Assembly: GCA_016342385.1 (NCBI GenBank)
Contig: JAEINM010000042.1
Location: 1-15,737 of the forward strand
Origin: Spirochaetaceae bacterium
GTDB taxonomy: Bacteria; Spirochaetota; Spirochaetia; DSM-2461
Direction of reading: 5' to 3'
Length of the DNA stretch: 15,737 nt
Below the pieces are notes generated by a model that made no database searches, was not told the DNA's origin, and saw only the letters and a program-made list of their open reading frames with translations. The translations under genes were made by a program, and so were the position numbers. The first letter of the stretch is position 1, and each line of letters opens with the position of its first letter. This document shows, in pieces, positions 14,151-15,737 of this stretch.

Positions 14151-14167
14151 GTAATTAGGAGATCATT

Positions 14168-15181
14168 ATGCTGGTTTTGGGGATTGAAAGTTCTTGCGAT
14201 GATTGTTCTGTAGCCGTAGTTGAGGATGGGAAAAAAATACTCAGCAATATTATTGCCACTCAGATTGATATGCATAAACCTTTTAATGGAGTCGTTCCGG
14301 AAATTGCATCGAGAACACATACTGAATGGATATATCCAGTTGTTGAAGAGTCTTTAAGCAAAGCGGGAATTGTAAAAGAGGACCTTGATGGAATAGCCGT
14401 GACCAACAGACCGGGTCTGGTCGGATCTCTTCTTGTGGGCCTGTCATTTGCCAAAGGTTTATCCTGGTCGCTGGGTATTCCCTTTATTGCTGTTGACCAC
14501 ATTCGTGCTCATTTATATGCCCCCCATCTGGAATACCATATTGAATATCCCTATGTGGGACTTCTTGTTTCCGGAGGACATACCATTATATCGAAAGTTT
14601 CCGGATTTGACGATATTGATGTGATGGGTACTACTATAGATGATGCCTGTGGTGAAGCTTTTGACAAGGTCGCCAAGTATTACAACTTTGGATATCCCGG
14701 GGGTGTTATTATTGATAAAATGGCAGAGAAGGGTAATCCTAAGGCATTCCAGTTTCCTAAACCGAATCTTCACAAAGGAGACCATACTTATGATGTTTCC
14801 TATTCAGGATTAAAAACAGCTGTTATTAATCAACTGGATCAGTTTCATAATAAGGAATTTGAAAAAACACCGGAAAACATTGCGGCCTCTTTCCAGAAAA
14901 CTGCTATCGATATTCTGATAAAACGGTTAAAAAAAGCAATGAATGATACAGGCATTAAAAGGGTTGTCTGCGGTGGAGGAGTCACCGCAAATACCTATTT
15001 CCGGAAAGCAGTCAAAGCTATTCATGAAATTGAAGCCTATTATCCCTCTTTAGAACTCTGTACAGATAATGGAGCCATGATAGCGGCAATTGGCTACCAT
15101 TATCTGAAGAATGAAATTTTTTCGGATCTTCATACTAATGCTATGGCTAGAGTCTCTTCATTTCGGAGAAAATATCCCTAG
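14168..15181 (+). CDS. tsaD: tRNA N6-adenosine threonylcarbamoyltransferase TsaD
   Basis: The protein transfers the threonylcarbamoyl group onto A37 of ANN-decoding tRNAs, with TsaB/TsaE as partners, in the cytoplasm. The 337 residues carry the family hallmarks: GIESSCDD (5-12), VPEIASRTH (43-51), the metal ligands H111-x3-H115 in HIRAH, SGGHT (135-139), DDACGEAFDKVAK, CGGGV and CTDNGAMIA with the third metal ligand D300. Length is normal for bacterial TsaD. TAGGAG lies 6 bases before the ATG. It was long annotated gcp or sialoglycoprotease, including in Borrelia near rpoS. Its stop overlaps that of a converging remnant gene by 4 bases. Confidence 0.97.
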   Translation: MLVLGIESSCDDCSVAVVEDGKKILSNIIATQIDMHKPFNGVVPEIASRTHTEWIYPVVEESLSKAGIVKEDLDGIAVTNRPGLVGSLLVGLSFAKGLSWSLGIPFIAVDHIRAHLYAPHLEYHIEYPYVGLLVSGGHTIISKVSGFDDIDVMGTTIDDACGEAFDKVAKYYNFGYPGGVIIDKMAEKGNPKAFQFPKPNLHKGDHTYDVSYSGLKTAVINQLDQFHNKEFEKTPENIAASFQKTAIDILIKRLKKAMNDTGIKRVVCGGGVTANTYFRKAVKAIHEIEAYYPSLELCTDNGAMIAAIGYHYLKNEIFSDLHTNAMARVSSFRRKYP

Positions 15182-15444
15182 GGAAACCGGAATTTAAAAC
15201 TTTCCATTATATAGTCGGAAAGTTCATTGAGCGACTTTTCAAAAGGACTATTCTGATAGAGTTGAAGAAAGGGTTTCATGGCTATTGAAGAATGTCTCAT
15301 CTCATTAGTCCAGGGAATTGTTCCAGCTGTTTTAATATTTTTATTTAAGTTTCTCTCTGTTATTTTTAAGAGTCTGTCTGTAATATTTTTCTCATCTTCA
15401 TTTATTGACATATTAAATACAATATGTGGGGTGAATTGATTCAT
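15178..15444 (-). pseudogene. C-terminal remnant of a MinD/ParA-like P-loop ATPase
   Basis: Only 88 residues follow the first ATG. They read like the C-terminal third of a spirochaetal MinD-like ATPase: FTPHIVFNMS (the strand and Asn that contact the nucleotide base), a helix ITDRLLKITERNLNKNI, then AGTIPWTNEMRHSSIAMKPFLQLYQNSPFEKSLNELSDYIM, which parallels the 'G-IP-D ... A-P----P-S' end of this superfamily. The frame stays open on the complementary strand to about 15485 (upstream residues HFFNLAKA also look related), but no Walker A region can be found because the DNA there encodes the plus-strand hydratase. No ribosome site precedes the ATG. I therefore read it as a 5'-truncated gene. It could instead be a small real protein of unknown role. 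Confidence 0.5.
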
Positions 15445-15737
15445 TGCTTTAGCGAGGTTGAAAAAATGGATTATACTGAAGTTCGTTTACTGATTATAGA
15501 GGGGAGAGGTCCTTCATTTTGCGCTGGAGCAGATCTAAAATGGATGAAGTCTGTCGTTAATTATTCGTATGAAGAGAATTATCAGGAGAGTTTTAAGTTG
15601 TCGCAGTGTTTCAATGCCATCTACTCTTGTAAGTTTCCAACAATAGCCTTGGTTCATGGGGCAGCAATTGGTGGCGCGAATGGTTTGTTAGCGGCTTGTG
15701 ATTTTGTTCTCGCTGATAAAAAGGCTGTATTTTCACT
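15424..15737 (+). CDS. Enoyl-CoA hydratase/isomerase family protein, N-terminus missing, 3' end outside window
   Basis: The crotonase-fold core is clear: EVRLLIIEGRGPSFCAGADLKWM contains the first oxyanion-hole loop (CAGAD), and HGAAIGGANGLLAACDFVLAD contains the second. The ADLKWM form resembles methylglutaconyl-CoA hydratases, so a role in leucine or acyl-CoA breakdown is possible but not proven. In-frame residues from the ATG at 15424 (WGELIHCFSEVEK) still look like the family's first helix. Further upstream the frame meets a TGA at 15406, and the first 25-35 residues with the LNRP strand are absent. The better ribosome site (GAGG, 8 bases) serves the ATG at 15466, which would shorten the protein even more. 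The window ends before the catalytic glutamate region, so activity cannot be judged. Confidence 0.75.
   Translation, partial: MWGELIHCFSEVEKMDYTEVRLLIIEGRGPSFCAGADLKWMKSVVNYSYEENYQESFKLSQCFNAIYSCKFPTIALVHGAAIGGANGLLAACDFVLADKKAVFS

Overview
The window looks like chromosomal DNA from a flagellated spirochaete of the Spirochaetaceae type (free-living or Treponema-like). The evidence is the gene content and order: a two-gene hook/rod set (flgF/flhO-like and flgG), a rod-binding FlgJ lacking a muramidase domain, an RpoS-type sigma factor and tsaD. As I recall it, the same order, with insertions, occurs around flhO-flgG-rpoS-gcp in Borrelia burgdorferi. A fused catalytic/regulatory aspartate carbamoyltransferase and a MinD-like remnant resembling a spirochaetal family agree with this. 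No tRNA, rRNA, CRISPR array or insertion sequence was seen.

Layout. (1) 1-1925, plus strand: the tail of a beta-rich protein, then pyrBI as one polypeptide. (2) 1953-4967, minus strand: a bifunctional class A penicillin-binding protein followed by a small ParB-domain protein, converging on pyrBI at a palindromic terminator. (3) 5045-7857, minus strand: a tightly packed PHP phosphoesterase / LysM-M23 peptidase / PEGA-like secreted protein operon ending in a strong hairpin terminator. (4) 7930-9610, plus strand, divergent from it: two overlapping cyclic-nucleotide-fold genes, one a degenerate sensor fused to TPR-like repeats and one a Crp/Fnr-type regulator. (5) 9611-9970, minus strand: a PilZ protein, divergent from a YitT-family membrane protein (10065-11024). 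(6) 11053-13169, plus strand: a flagellar cluster with a sigma-28-like promoter, a broken flgF-like gene, flgG and the rod-binding gene, closed by a terminator. (7) 13190-14150: an RpoS-like sigma factor behind a near-consensus sigma-54 (-24/-12) promoter, with its own terminator. (8) 14168-15181: tsaD. (9) 15178-15737: a minus-strand C-terminal remnant of a MinD-like ATPase abutting, head to head, a plus-strand enoyl-CoA hydratase that lacks its N-terminus.

The most interesting points are regulatory or structural. The sigma-54 promoter in front of the RpoS-like gene implies an RpoN-to-RpoS cascade like the one known in Borrelia. The flgF-like gene carries an apparent internal deletion with frameshift in an otherwise intact flagellar cluster. 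Its Shine-Dalgarno can pair with the sigma-28-like -10 region just upstream, so that only sigma-28-initiated mRNA would present a free ribosome site. The last 300 bases look like a rearrangement or assembly junction between two genes that have both lost their 5' halves.

Envelope growth (PBP1A, M23), second-messenger sensing (CNBD, PilZ), motility (flg genes) and sigma-factor control are the themes, and most intergenic gaps contain readable promoters or terminators.
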